Below, piece after piece: positions 1 to 10,242 of a DNA stretch of 64,000 bases (positions are counted from its first letter, which is position 1; every line of letters begins with the position of its first letter). This DNA is from Thozetella sp. PMI_491. Taxonomy: Eukaryota; Ascomycota; Sordariomycetes; Chaetosphaeriales; Chaetosphaeriaceae. The position numbers were made by a program, and so were the translations under genes. The stretch covers positions 124,001 through 188,000 of the forward strand of contig MU270086.1 in assembly GCA_021432635.1 (NCBI GenBank), in the 5' to 3' direction. Under the pieces are notes generated by a model. It worked only from the letters and a program-made list of their open reading frames with translations. It ran no database searches and was not told where the DNA came from.

Positions 1-1324
1 AGGAAGAGCCCGCGCCCAAGAGAAGAGATCCGCCGAACCAGTTTCTTGTGCTCATCTACAACCTACTCTTCGCCGACATTCAGCAGGCCCTCGCGTTCCT
101 GCTTAATGTCACATGGCTGTCCCGCGACGCGGTGGCAGTCGGCACAGATGCGTGCTGGGCCCAGGGCTGGTTCGTCTCGACCGGAGACCTCGCTTCAAGC
201 GTCTTCATCGGGGCCATCGCGATCCACACCTACCTCGGCGTTGTACAGGGGTATCGACTGCCTACCCTGGCGTTTTACTCAGTCATTGCCTTTCTCTGGG
301 CTTTTGTATACGGTTTGGCGCTCCTTGGCGTTGCCGTCACAAATAATGGCGCTGCTGACGGCGGGCTTTATGTCCGTGCTGGAGCCTGGGTGAGTTCGCC
401 CCCTGCTTGCAGCGCGCCAGGTAGCTGACATGGAAGCAGTGCTGGATCAACGCGGCGTACCAACCGCTTCGCCTTTATCTGCACTATCTCTGGATTTTCC
501 TCTGCCTTGGCCTGACGACCATTATCTACCTCATCATCTTCTTCCATCTCCAGATTCACTCCAAGCACGCCTCGACCTGCTGTCTTGCGGAGCAGAGGAG
601 CAACTCTCGCCGTGCCCACTACCCGAATCCTGACCCCAACGGGAACTCTCCGGTGCCGTCCATGGCCCCGTCTTCTCCCCGGTCCACGATCACGGACACC
701 AGTATCAAGCGGCTGCCCCCGATTCCCTCATCAGCGAGGCATCCAACATTCCTCCTCTACCCCCTCATCTATGTGCTCTGTACGGCGCCGCTCGCAGCTG
801 GGCGTATCGCGTCCATGGCCGGTAATAACGTGCCACTATCCTACTTCTGCTTCGCCGGCGCCATGATTGCGAGCGCCGGATGGCTGGACGTGGCACTTTA
901 CTCTTGGACGCGCCGCTCGATCGTGTTCAGCGGCGAGGCCCCGCCGAGCCAGGACACCGGCCTCGAAACCTTCGCCTTCATGCGAACGCCTGCGGGGAGG
1001 CGATTTGGCAACGTTGTCTACGTGAGCGGCGGCGAGGCCGATGGGAAGAAACGCCGCTGGGCAGGCTGGAACGATAAGCTCGTTTCGGGCGCGCGCCTGC
1101 GGACGCTCGGGAGTGGCAACAACTCCCGCAACGGGAGCAAGGAGACGGTGGGCAGCATGAAGGGATTTGGCATGGGCGCTGGCGAAGTCATGGGCATGGC
1201 GATCCAGTGCGAGACCGTGACGACGGTTGTGGTGGAAGAGACGGAGAGCACGGGGCTCGGCATCTCGAGAAATGGGAGCGTGAACAGCTCCCTGAGCAAG
1301 TCGTCCAGGAACCGGGCAGTATGA
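1..1324 (+). CDS. Seven-transmembrane G-protein coupled receptor, cAMP-receptor-like/Git3-like fungal family (5' truncated)
   Basis: The reading frame is open from the window edge (codons in phase from base 3), so the N-terminus and first helix lie outside. One 50-bp phase-0 intron (390-439, GTGAGT..GCAG) splits the motif AW|CWIN. Six helices can be followed: one starting FLVLIYNLLFADIQQ, a Cys-bearing helix with CWAQGWFVSTGDLASS, one around 260-345, one starting LRLYLHYLWIF, and two after a Ser/Pro-rich third loop (about 590-730). A long polar C-terminal tail with many Ser/Asn follows. The CWAQGWFVSTGDLASS and YVRAGAWCW motifs are typical of fungal receptors related to Dictyostelium cAMP receptors and Git3/GprM types, which signal through heterotrimeric G proteins in nutrient sensing. 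Membership of the broad family is clear; the exact class and ligand are not. Confidence 0.8.
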
Positions 1325-3817
1325 CCCCGCAACTCACGAAGCAGGGATAGAAGGAGGGCAGAAGCGCCAGGAAGACGAGAGACATTGGGCTGTTGGAGGA
1401 TTTTTCTTCCTTTCTTGTCTGCCCAAAAGGCTACTGCGTGTCTTTGATTTCTATTTTGCGTTTGGTTTGGGAAAAGGGGGGGAGGCTTGGGGGGGCGCCA
1501 GGAAGGCTGGGGGCACTTTGGACTGGGAAAGTCGGTCGGCTGGGAACCTACTTGGGCGTGGTCAAGTGGCATTCTTGCTGCCGCTACCACAGTAGTAGGA
1601 ATGTTTGGCTGTCTAGATACCTATAACTATATATCCTTATTGATTTTTTCTTCTCTTTTTCATACTTGGACCTGGCAGAGTCTCTAACATGGCTTCTTTT
1701 TGTTCTCCTGAGATCGCGAAGCCATTTACATCTCCTTCACAAGATGTCTTGGACAACTTTCAGTTCCAAAGAGTCACCCAGAGTGTCTCTTTGGCTATGG
1801 AGAGCACCTCACACCAAAGCCACCGCAAGACACGAAACCCTACGAGCAGAATGTCAAACCGCGAGTCGCAAAGCATACCGTGGACCCACCTCCATGCAGA
1901 TCAGCTTGGATCTCACTACGACATCAAGGGGGCCAACAGAATGTACCGTGGAATATGTTACATTGCAGAGAGTGTGGACAGAGAGAGGAGATCAAGGGCC
2001 AAACTCAGGGGCAGACCCATGGTGCGCGAGAGCGTCATGGGGCTCAAGGTGACGATGGGTCGAATAGAAGATCCCCTGAAGATCGAATTACGGGTGAGCA
2101 GCAGGCATATCGTTCTTGTGGCGGATACTATGGCAACATCATGCTCTGGCCGGCTGGCTGCAGCGAGAAAAGACATGGGCTACGGCTAAGACGGCGAGAG
2201 GCCATGGAGAGAGGTCCTTAGGGCCTCAGGCACTCCCGAGTTCACGATCAAGTGTAGCAGAACTCTCCGGATCTCGAAATCTCCGATTGGAGGACGTGAA
2301 ACAAGGTCCTTGGTATTTCCCTCGTGCCTCCACGGTCGTGGGTGTCGGCGGCTGCATGCTGACCTCGTACAGCCTGTTTTGCACCGCTGGCTACTCGAGG
2401 AGGAGGCTGACCCCCTGAGGAGGCATCGGCACTTGCCCCCTTGTCAACACCACCGAAGACGATCGTCAGCTCGACGACCAACGCTTGCACGCCCAGCAAA
2501 CACTCGTATACGCATGGGCGAGCATTTATGCCTGCTGACATCCATGTGCAGCCATGGGCCCAGACTTGTCGTTTCATGGGAAGGCGTGGTGGATGGCCAG
2601 CCCATGCCCAGAAACATCGAGCATTGCGGGGTGGGAACCAAACAGCACAGACGCTGTGAGAGGAGTGATATGCCCTGACCCCCCTCTCGGACGCCCTATC
2701 GCTGGCGTGAACTCCTGGGGAAGCGTGGCAGGTGGTCAGGGTTGGGGGGTAAGGGGTAGAGGGGGTAAGCATCGACCCCGGCACCCTGCTCGAGGTTAAC
2801 CTTGCTGGAGGTTACCGTGGCAGGATTCGCGCCATAGGCCAGGGAGGATCGGGATCTCGATGGCTTAGGGCTTTACGCAGATTCGCTGCTTGCTCCGCCG
2901 CCCTCTTGGCCCCGTAATAGTGGATGGTTGGTTCTGCTTGGTCCAAGTGCATAGGAAAGGTACACGTAGTAGTTGCTTCTCAGGGTCGAATGCGCAGCAC
3001 TACCGTTGCCGCCTCTGCTGTTTGACTAGTTGCCGTAATTAGCACCAAGAAGATCAAGGATGTCGCATCTAGCTCTGTTGGGCCCTGAGCCGCAAGGTGG
3101 GTGGAGGGTTGGATTGCAGGTAGCATGCAGGCATGACCTTGTCGCAGATCCGATGGTGATCTCGCAGACCTGCGTCACCAAAACCGTTCAGTTCGTAATG
3201 CAACCTGTCCCTGGCATTCGGCGTCCCCAGCACGGCCCCAGAACAGAGAGACCCCACTCGTTGTATTTCGACGAATTCGGCGTCGATCGCGAGCCCTTTC
3301 AGCGCCATGCCAAGCTTTGTTTATTTGCTCGCCGGGGCCGGGGCCGGGGTCTACTGCCTGCGCCGTGGTTGACCCCGCGGCGCATACCCCGGAGCTCGCG
3401 TTGATCGGTGAAGCAGACACACGGCTCGCGGCCGTATTGAACAGATAGGCGACCTTGGCCTGTTTGGCCTGATGGTTGCATTACTACACCTGGACCTCGG
3501 GGGCCTCACCGAGCTGGCATCTTCTCTGGATTTAGACCCTCGCCTCACTGCCGACTGACTCAATGCATCGACACACGGTACCAAAACTGTACATATCTAC
3601 GGCGGGTGAGAGGCTATGTGCATCAAAAAAATGGTACCATATACTGGGAACAACGGGTGGATGCTGGCATTGCTTGGATATCTACCAGAGCTTGCACCGA
3701 CGCGGGCACGCACGGCCACGGCGGGCTACATGCGTTCGTGTCCACGCCTTACGGGAACTGCTGGCGCAGCAATGCATGTTTCGAGGGATGCGAGTCGATC
3801 TCGAAATATTCATTCTT
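1325..3817. other. Intergenic region, no gene recognised
   Basis: About 2.5 kb between the receptor and the oxidoreductase, whose 3' ends converge. It holds only short overlapping ORFs with no family resemblance and no consistent intron signals. The largest, 1689-2189 (+) and 2248-2784 (-), have the basic, Ser/Pro/Cys-rich composition of chance ORFs in GC-rich DNA. No tRNA or transposon ends were seen. Confidence 0.6.
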
Positions 3818-5039
3818 TCATTTGGGCGCCACTTCTCTGCCCGTGCGGGCGCTCTCGCGCGCCGCCTCAATGATCTTCAAGACCTGCGCCGCCTGCGCTG
3901 CGGTGACGGGGATCTCGTCCTGGTTGCCGCTCTCGACGGCGCCCGCAAACAGCCTGTAGAACTTGACGTACGTGTCCGGCGGGCTGATGGACGGGCAGGG
4001 CTCATCGACCACGTGGCCGTCCGCCTTGACCACGGACAAGACGCCGTCCCGGGAGCTGTCCTCGTGGCCAAACGCAGCGTCAGTCGCCTTCATGCCGGCC
4101 CTGAGTTGGTCCTCCTGGGGATCCAGGTGGGTCTTGTGGTAGCTCGCCTTGGTCCCCCGAATCCAGAACCGTGGCTGCCGGCTCTCGGCGCTTGCGACGG
4201 AGACTCGGGCAAAGACGACGGTGCCGGTCTCGTTGTAGCTCAGGATCACGGTAAAGCTGTCCGGCCCCTCCCCGTCCACGTCGCCGGTCAGGAACTTGCC
4301 GTCCCGCTGGCTGACGAACTTGGCAGACACGGTCGAGGGCATGCCGAAGAGCACGTACGCCTGGTCGAGGAGATGGGTGCCCAGGTCGTAGATGACGCCC
4401 CCCCCCTGGTCCATGCCGAGGGTTCCCTTCCAGGTGGTGGGCTTGGCCAGGCGAAAGCGATCGAAATGCGTCTCAAACTCGACGATGCGGCCCAGGGTGT
4501 CGTCCCGGATCAGCTTCTGGACGGTCAAGAAGTCGGCATCCCACCGGCGGTTCTGGTAGACGCAGAGGATCCTGCCCTTCTCGCGCGCCAGAGCGTCGAG
4601 CTGCTCGGCCTCGGCCGCAGTGGGCACGAAGGGCTTCTCGACGAGGACGTGCTTGCCGGCCTCCAGGGCCTGCTTGGTCAGCTGGAAGTGGGAGTTGGGC
4701 GGGGTCGAGACGATGACGACGTCGACCTCCGGGTCCTGAATAAGCTGGTCCGCGGATGTGAAGTGCTTGATGGCGGGGTAGTCGTGGGGCGCCGAGTTGC
4801 CCTCGGCCGGGGCACGCTGCACGATCGAGTGCAGCACCAGCTGGTCCGTCATGCCAAGGAAAGGAATGTGGAAGACCTTGGCCGACAGGCTGCGCGGCGG
4901 AGATTAGCCCATGAATCCGAGCTGCTGCGCGCATCGCCGTGGGAGGCAGTCGCAGCTGCCTCCTTAGCTGCCGCCAGGACGAGAGGGGCGCCTACCCGTA
5001 GCCGATGATGCCCACATTGAACTTCTTAGAGCCTGCCAT
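3818..5039 (-). CDS. Gfo/Idh/MocA-family NAD(P)-dependent oxidoreductase
   Basis: Two exons, complement(join(3818..4889,4996..5039)), 371 aa. The first exon gives MAGSKKFNVGIIGYG and splices through a 106-bp intron so that the nucleotide-binding loop reads GIIGYGLSAKVFHIPF; without this exon the Rossmann fold would be incomplete. Further family marks are the strand-end motif VIVSTPPNSH, the EKPF motif with the conserved lysine, the WDADF segment and DLGTHLLDQ in the C-terminal substrate domain. Length and domain order fit the family, whose members oxidise or reduce sugars, inositols, dihydrodiols or related compounds. No signal peptide is visible, so it is probably cytosolic. Substrate cannot be assigned. 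It lies in tandem with the SDR-like gene upstream, 506 bp away. Confidence 0.93.
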
Positions 5040-5545
5040 TTCTGCGTTTCCGAGGTCTGTTGACTTTTACAAGTGCGAGTTATAAGTAACGAGGGATTTC
5101 TGCTCCAGAATGGGAGGCCTGATCGAGGCTCCGGGCGCGGTAGAGTTTTATATTCGGCGTTTGCGTGGGCCAGGATAGGTCCTTTTTCAGTCGGGCCGAC
5201 GAGCAGTGAGGGGCCTACTAAGCCGTGGTGCTGTGGTACTGTGGTGCAGTGGTGCAGTGCAGTAGCCGACTCCATACTATGGAGATTCCGCCCCTCCCGC
5301 TGTAATGGTCGGAATATCCCTTTTGGGCCTACGACGCCGGCTATACAACGACTCAGCACCCCGTCCCATCCCGCCACCGACCTCACATTCGCCGACCCTG
5401 GTAATTGAATGCGAGGTATATGCTACTTCGACAAATGCGGGACCAAGATGGCATAGGTAGGTATTCTCATGTTCTATTTGTTCTATTATCTAGTGGTACA
5501 GTCTATGTCGGCAAATGATTCCGAAATTCATTCCTTCCTCCCGTC
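5040..5545. other. Spacer between two minus-strand oxidoreductase genes
   Basis: 506 bp holding the promoter of the Gfo/Idh/MocA gene and the 3' flank of the SDR-like gene. A degenerate short tandem repeat of TGGTGC/TGGTAC units lies at about 5225-5262. No ORF of interest was seen. Confidence 0.6.
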
Positions 5546-6535
5546 CTACGCAGCGACAATCGCGTCAAATATGTCCTGGGTATGGTTCCATACTTTCTCA
5601 TCGACCTTTCTTGTCTTGAAGTCGCCGAGGAGCCGCTCGTCGCCGACGCTCTCGCTCTTGTCGTTCGCCAAGAAGACGCCACCCGTCGCGCGCGCCCGCT
5701 CAAGCCCGCCCGCCAGCGATACTGAGCCGCCCTGGACCGCGTACCGGTCGCTGGTGGCATAGAAGAGCGCTCGCGCGCCAGCATCTTCCGCCTTTATCGC
5801 AAAAAGCGTCGTGGCGACGGGTACGAGGATCCAGCGCATCAAGAAGCCGACGATACCGCTGGAGCCCCGCGTCAGGTTGGACGTTGCGACGAAGCCGGGG
5901 AAGGCGTGCACGAAGCTGATCTCGGGGTTCTCCGTAGCTAGGCGCTGGAGCACGAGCGTGAGCATGGTGGCCGAGTGGACGGCCGCAGCGGGGATAGAAT
6001 AGTTGCCCGGACGGCGGAGATCAAGGTCTTCCTCATTGAGCTTGGCCTCCTGACCACCAGCCAGGATGGCGACGACGCGGGGGTGCGCGGCGGCCTTGAG
6101 CAGGGGCAGTACGCCCTGGAGGGCCCGGACGCGGCTGTAGTAGCGTGTGGCCATGGAGCCGTCGAGGCCCTCGCGGGTCTCCTGCCGGCCCTCGAACGAG
6201 ATGAAGCCCATGGACATGTAAAGCAGGTCCAGCCGGGACTCCTTGCTGCGGACGAGCTTGACTACCTCGTCGGTATCCCGGACGAGGGAAACATCCTTCT
6301 CGATGACGGTGTACGTGCCTTCGGGGTTTGTTTGGCGGAGCTGCTCGACGAATGCGGCCGATGCCGACGCGCTGCGGGCGGCGATATATATGCGCGGCCG
6401 GACGGCACGCTCTACGAACTGCTTCAGGGCGCTTTGGCCAACGCCGGCTGTGGCGCCGAGGAACAGGGCGACAAGGCCTTCTGGGAGCTCGCCGATTCGG
6501 GCGTTGGATTCTCGGACCGTCTGGATGGCCACCAT
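5546..6535 (-). CDS. Short-chain dehydrogenase/reductase-like protein with NAD(P)-binding fold
   Basis: Intronless, 329 aa. The N-terminal half has an SDR-like glycine-rich loop (LFLGATAGVGQSALKQF, about residues 23-39), a following strand with IYIAARS, an acidic IEKDVSL segment and the strand LDLLYMSMGF. In the catalytic region (about residue 180) the usual Tyr-x-x-x-Lys is not apparent: the sequence reads NYSIPAAAVHSATML. Either the catalytic pair has moved or the protein is a divergent SDR, as in many fungal proteins annotated short-chain dehydrogenase. No signal peptide. The ATG at 6535 is the first in frame and is preceded by a TATA-like element on the same strand. Substrate unknown. Confidence 0.85.
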   Translation of the reverse strand: MVAIQTVRESNARIGELPEGLVALFLGATAGVGQSALKQFVERAVRPRIYIAARSASASAAFVEQLRQTNPEGTYTVIEKDVSLVRDTDEVVKLVRSKESRLDLLYMSMGFISFEGRQETREGLDGSMATRYYSRVRALQGVLPLLKAAAHPRVVAILAGGQEAKLNEEDLDLRRPGNYSIPAAAVHSATMLTLVLQRLATENPEISFVHAFPGFVATSNLTRGSSGIVGFLMRWILVPVATTLFAIKAEDAGARALFYATSDRYAVQGGSVSLAGGLERARATGGVFLANDKSESVGDERLLGDFKTRKVDEKVWNHTQDIFDAIVAA

Positions 6536-7714
6536 TTTGCTCGTATCGGATTTTACGACGTCAATAGATATACTAGTATGGTATCGCGGGAATGTGGTTG
6601 GTGGTGAGTGGTTTATTCGTGTCGAGGCCTAGATGCTAGAGGTGTGAACCTGAAAGGCGATGATCGAGGATGTAAGTGATGCGAAGAGGTTAGATGTTCG
6701 ATAATATTGATGTGGATGGTGTTGGTCGTAATGATGTAGATGATATTGAATGTACTGCTCTGAGTTGTCTATCTAGATGTCGTCCTCGTTGTCTTCCCCC
6801 TCGTCTTTATATATACTGCATCCGTATGCGTGGGCAGACATACCCGATTCAGGCGAGGCCCCCGACCGCACGGCGCGCTAGTCACCTAGTCTAGCAGGTT
6901 GTGTCCGCCTATCTCCGGTTTGTCAGCTATCTGTGGGGCCTCGTGGCTTGTCGCGACGGCCAGCTAAACGCGAGAAGGCCGAACATACGCTGGCTGCATC
7001 AGTCATCAGCCGCACCTTAATAATCCAGGCAGCTAGGGCTAGGTTTAGGGTGGATATCGTTAGTAGAGAACATAAGCAACACACTGGATATGGGGTGTCA
7101 AAACATGAGGAAGAGCAGAAAATGTTTCTAGAAAAAGAAGATAAAAAAACGAGACTCCTAACATAACATAAAAAGTAATTTTTCGTCTATTCTTACCCTT
7201 TGGCTCAAAATTCTTGTGGCCTTGGTTAGGCTCTACGGTAGAAGTATCTCACTAGCAGAGCAGACTAGGACCTATCTGAAGTAGACACACCATCCGTATA
7301 CTATCCCCCTTGAGCTTTGTAAACGGGCGGCCCAATCGTTCTACCCGCATCGCAAAGGGACAAGTCCGAGCGCCGAGCAGTAGCTACCGCTGTCTTGAAA
7401 CTCGTCTACGCTAGCGCACCGAAGACCGAGCAGTACGGAGTAGTCGCTGCCACCTCGGTATTTCATATGGCGAGGACGGACTACAGAAATCTTCGGAGCC
7501 TTCCAGAAGAGACGGGCAATCCACTGCTGCAATCTATCCCGCTATTATTTCCGTACGTATGCCAAAAAGTTGCTGAATGGTATGAAGGAGAGTAAGAAGG
7601 TAAACAATGATCCCGTCCGGGGCAGGCCTCTGTATGTACCGGCCTTCCCCCCGTCGCCGTGCGGGAATACCCGCCCGTGAGCCTCCACATTAGCTCCAGT
7701 TCCAGCTCAATGCA
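6536..7714. other. AT-richer intergenic region
   Basis: About 1.2 kb with the promoter of the SDR-like gene on the left and the 3' flank of the mucin-like gene on the right. Base composition drops to clearly AT-rich around 7050-7200, with only short ORFs. I could not recognise any transposon, so whether this is an old, mutated repeat is open. Confidence 0.5.
6805..6815 (-). promoter_or_regulatory. TATA-box candidate for the SDR-like gene
   Basis: Read on the minus strand this gives TATATATAAAG, about 270 bp upstream of the ATG at 6535. Match and orientation fit, but the implied leader of about 240 nt is long. Confidence 0.4.
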
Positions 7715-10242
7715 TTACGAGGCCATGCCGACAGCCCTCCGCAGCTTTTGCCAGTGGCGCGATCCCCCGCCATTGTGGGGCTCTCCATGGCCGTTCTCCT
7801 CGTGATGGCCGCTGCCTTCCCTGCTGTGATGACCGCCGCTCTCGCCGTGGCGACCGCCGTAACCACCGCCCCAGCCCGTGGAGGTCGAGGTGCCGGAAGC
7901 CTCCGAGCCCGTCGCACTAGTGGCCGTCACGAAGGTGGTGGCGCTCGAAGACGCTCCTGCAGTGGTCGACGTGGCGCTAGACGGATGCGCGATGCTGTAT
8001 GTATAGCCGCCGGGTACCCATGTGTCCGTAGTCGAGGCCGACTCAGGGATGGGCGAAGACGATGCTGTTCCGGAGCTCGTGCTCGACGGAGCCGGCTGGG
8101 AGCTGCCCAATTGCGTGCTCGGGCTTGCCTCCGGCGTGGTCGAAGTGCTAGCAGCGGGAGAAGAGGCGGACGATCCGGAAATGCTGCTCTCCAGCACACT
8201 ACTCGGTGCACTAATCGGCAAGACAGAGGAGCTGTACTGCGCAGACGAAAATGTGTGTGACGGGCTGGCAGTGGTATACCCCGTGTTTGTTATTGTTACA
8301 GTGATGACTGTTGTTGACTCTTCGGCCGTTGTAACCCCGGCCTCAGTTGTTCCCGTTGCAGGCGCTGTTATCGTGCTGCTCAGGCTCTGGGTGCTGATGC
8401 TCCACGGGTAGGACGAGCCTTCGCTGCTCCTTGCGGTGGACGTGGATCTTGCAGAGGGGCCGGTTACAGCGAGGACAGAAGAGCTTGCGATGTAGGTAGA
8501 AGCGCCAGTGGTGGCCGGTCCGGACCCTGAAGAAGGGCTGCTAGAGCGCGAAGGGGTCGAAGATACACCAGTCTCGGTTGCAGTGCTCGAGGCATTGGAT
8601 GAGATAGCCGAGACTGGAGCTGTCGAGGAAGCACCAGTCTCAGTGCTCAAGCCGGAGGAGGCAGAACTGCCAGAGAGGAGGGTAGTGGACGAGGCTCCGG
8701 TTGTGCTCGGCGTCTCCTCGGTGCAAGGCGTAGAGTGTGTAGTCATATACGTCAAGCTCGTTAGATACGTTCCCATAGTCGTAGTTAAGTTTCCAGGCGC
8801 CGTGCCTACGGAGCTAGCGCCGCTGCTGGCCCCAGTCGTTGTCGAAGGACTCCTCGTAGCCGTGCTGATCGACCACGTGTCGCTGCGCGCGCTGCTTGCG
8901 GTCACCGCATCGACCGAGCTTGCCACTATCCTGCTTGATCGGGAGCTGGAGCCATAGCCAGTCGTGCCCGAGCTCACCGGTGTGGTGGCGTTGACTGCGG
9001 TGCTCGTTGTGGCAGGAGTGGAGGAGCTGCCCCGGCTGTGCTCCGAATGTGTATGGGTCGAGTGTACCGAATGAGGTGGATGCGTCGAATTTGCCGAGTG
9101 AGACGGGTGGGTAGACCTCGCCGAGTGAGGTGGATGTGTAGATTGTGCTGAGTGAGACGGATGAGTATTCCTTGAACGAGGGCTAGTAGACGCAGAAAGT
9201 GACAGAGTCTCTGTCTCGGTCCCTGTTCGAGTGATCGTGACGTGTGTCGTAGACTCCTCCTCCGAGGTGCTAGAGACCGGAACGGTAACGCCATATCCAC
9301 TCGTCCTAGAGATGGTCACACTGGTATTCGAGTAAATTGAGGACAGGCCCCAGGTTCCGGAAGACTCCGGCACCGTAAGGGATGACGCGGAACTTAGCTG
9401 CACCGAAGACGAAGGCCTCGAGGACGGAGCTGCCGATTTAGACATGCTATTAAAGGTGACTGTATACGAGTAGCTAGGCGAAACTGGAGCCGATGTCGGA
9501 GAAGTTGTGCTACTCAGAATGCTGTGAGACTCCGATGGCGTGTTGGTTGGCGTTGTCGCCTTCGAGGTGCCAGTAGAACTGAGCGGGTACAGACTAGACC
9601 CTAGCGTCGACTGTGAGCTCAAAGAGCCCGAGGAACGTGAGGAAGAAGCATGAACTGTCTCCGAGGCGGCACTTGTAGAGAATGAGGGCGTGAAGGAGCC
9701 GGAAGAACGGCTGGGCCGTGAGGTATAGGTTGACAACCCTCCAGTAGACAAGTTGCCAGACGAGAATGACGTGCCGGGAACCGAGACGGTCGAGCTAGCA
9801 GGGGAGGTCTGGAAGCTTAATCCTGTGGAGGAAGTCGTTACTCCGATCGGGAGCACACTGGAAGATGCATAGTAGGTGGAGCTCAAGTGAAGCGAGCCAG
9901 GAGTCGAGGTCAAGCTTCCCAGTCCCGAGACGGTGCTCTCAGCCGACGAAGAGGCCGGAACGAGGGTGCTCGACTCGAAGCATCCGGTGTAGACTGCCGT
10001 AGTGGCTACAGTTACAGTCGAGCCGCAGCCCTCCCCACAAACTGTAACCGTGGTGGTCACGGTAGTGGTAGGCCATCCATATTGCCGTGGTTCCAGGCCG
10101 TTGGCCTCGGCAGGGCCAGCAGCGACCCATGAAGAGCTGCGCGGAAATTAGCTCACCTCGGGCGCGAGAAAAAAAACTCTAAGCGATGTCGATCTACCAA
10201 CCTCAGGCCCAGGAGGGCAGCAAAGCGAATGGTGCTGTGCAT
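7715..10242 (-). CDS. Secreted Ser/Thr-rich mucin-like protein with His/Gly-rich C-terminus
   Basis: Two exons, complement(join(7715..10136,10202..10242)), 820 aa. Exon 1 encodes MHSTIRFAALLGL and splices (65-bp intron) into SSSWVAAGPAEA, giving a complete signal peptide; exon 2 alone would lack both start and signal. A short Cys-bearing stretch follows (VCGEGCGS, YTGCFES), then about 650 residues made mostly of Ser, Thr, Ala, Pro and Gly, expected to be heavily O-glycosylated. A block of five 9-residue repeats of the STHPPHSAR type lies in the middle. The last 55 residues switch to Gly, His, Glu and Arg (GGHHSREGSGHHEENGHG). No GPI signal or hydrophobic tail is present, so the product is probably secreted or held in the wall rather than membrane-anchored. 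Function unknown. Confidence 0.82.
9040..9174 (-). repeat. 27-bp coding minisatellite, five units
   Basis: Five consecutive imperfect 27-bp units start at 9040, 9067, 9094, 9121 and 9148. On the minus strand each encodes nine residues of the form STHPPHSxx (variants STHPSHSAN, STHPPHSVH, STHTHSEHS). The array is in frame, so gain or loss of units would change protein length without a frameshift. Confidence 0.9.

Noticed and set aside
2248..2784. 178-codon minus-strand ORF
   Set aside because: No recognisable domain; Ser/Pro/Arg/His composition with overlapping ORFs in other frames suggests chance.
3563..5008. 481-codon plus-strand ORF
   Set aside because: It is antisense to the Gfo/Idh/MocA gene; its Val/Arg/Asp-rich sequence is the complement of GC3-rich coding DNA.
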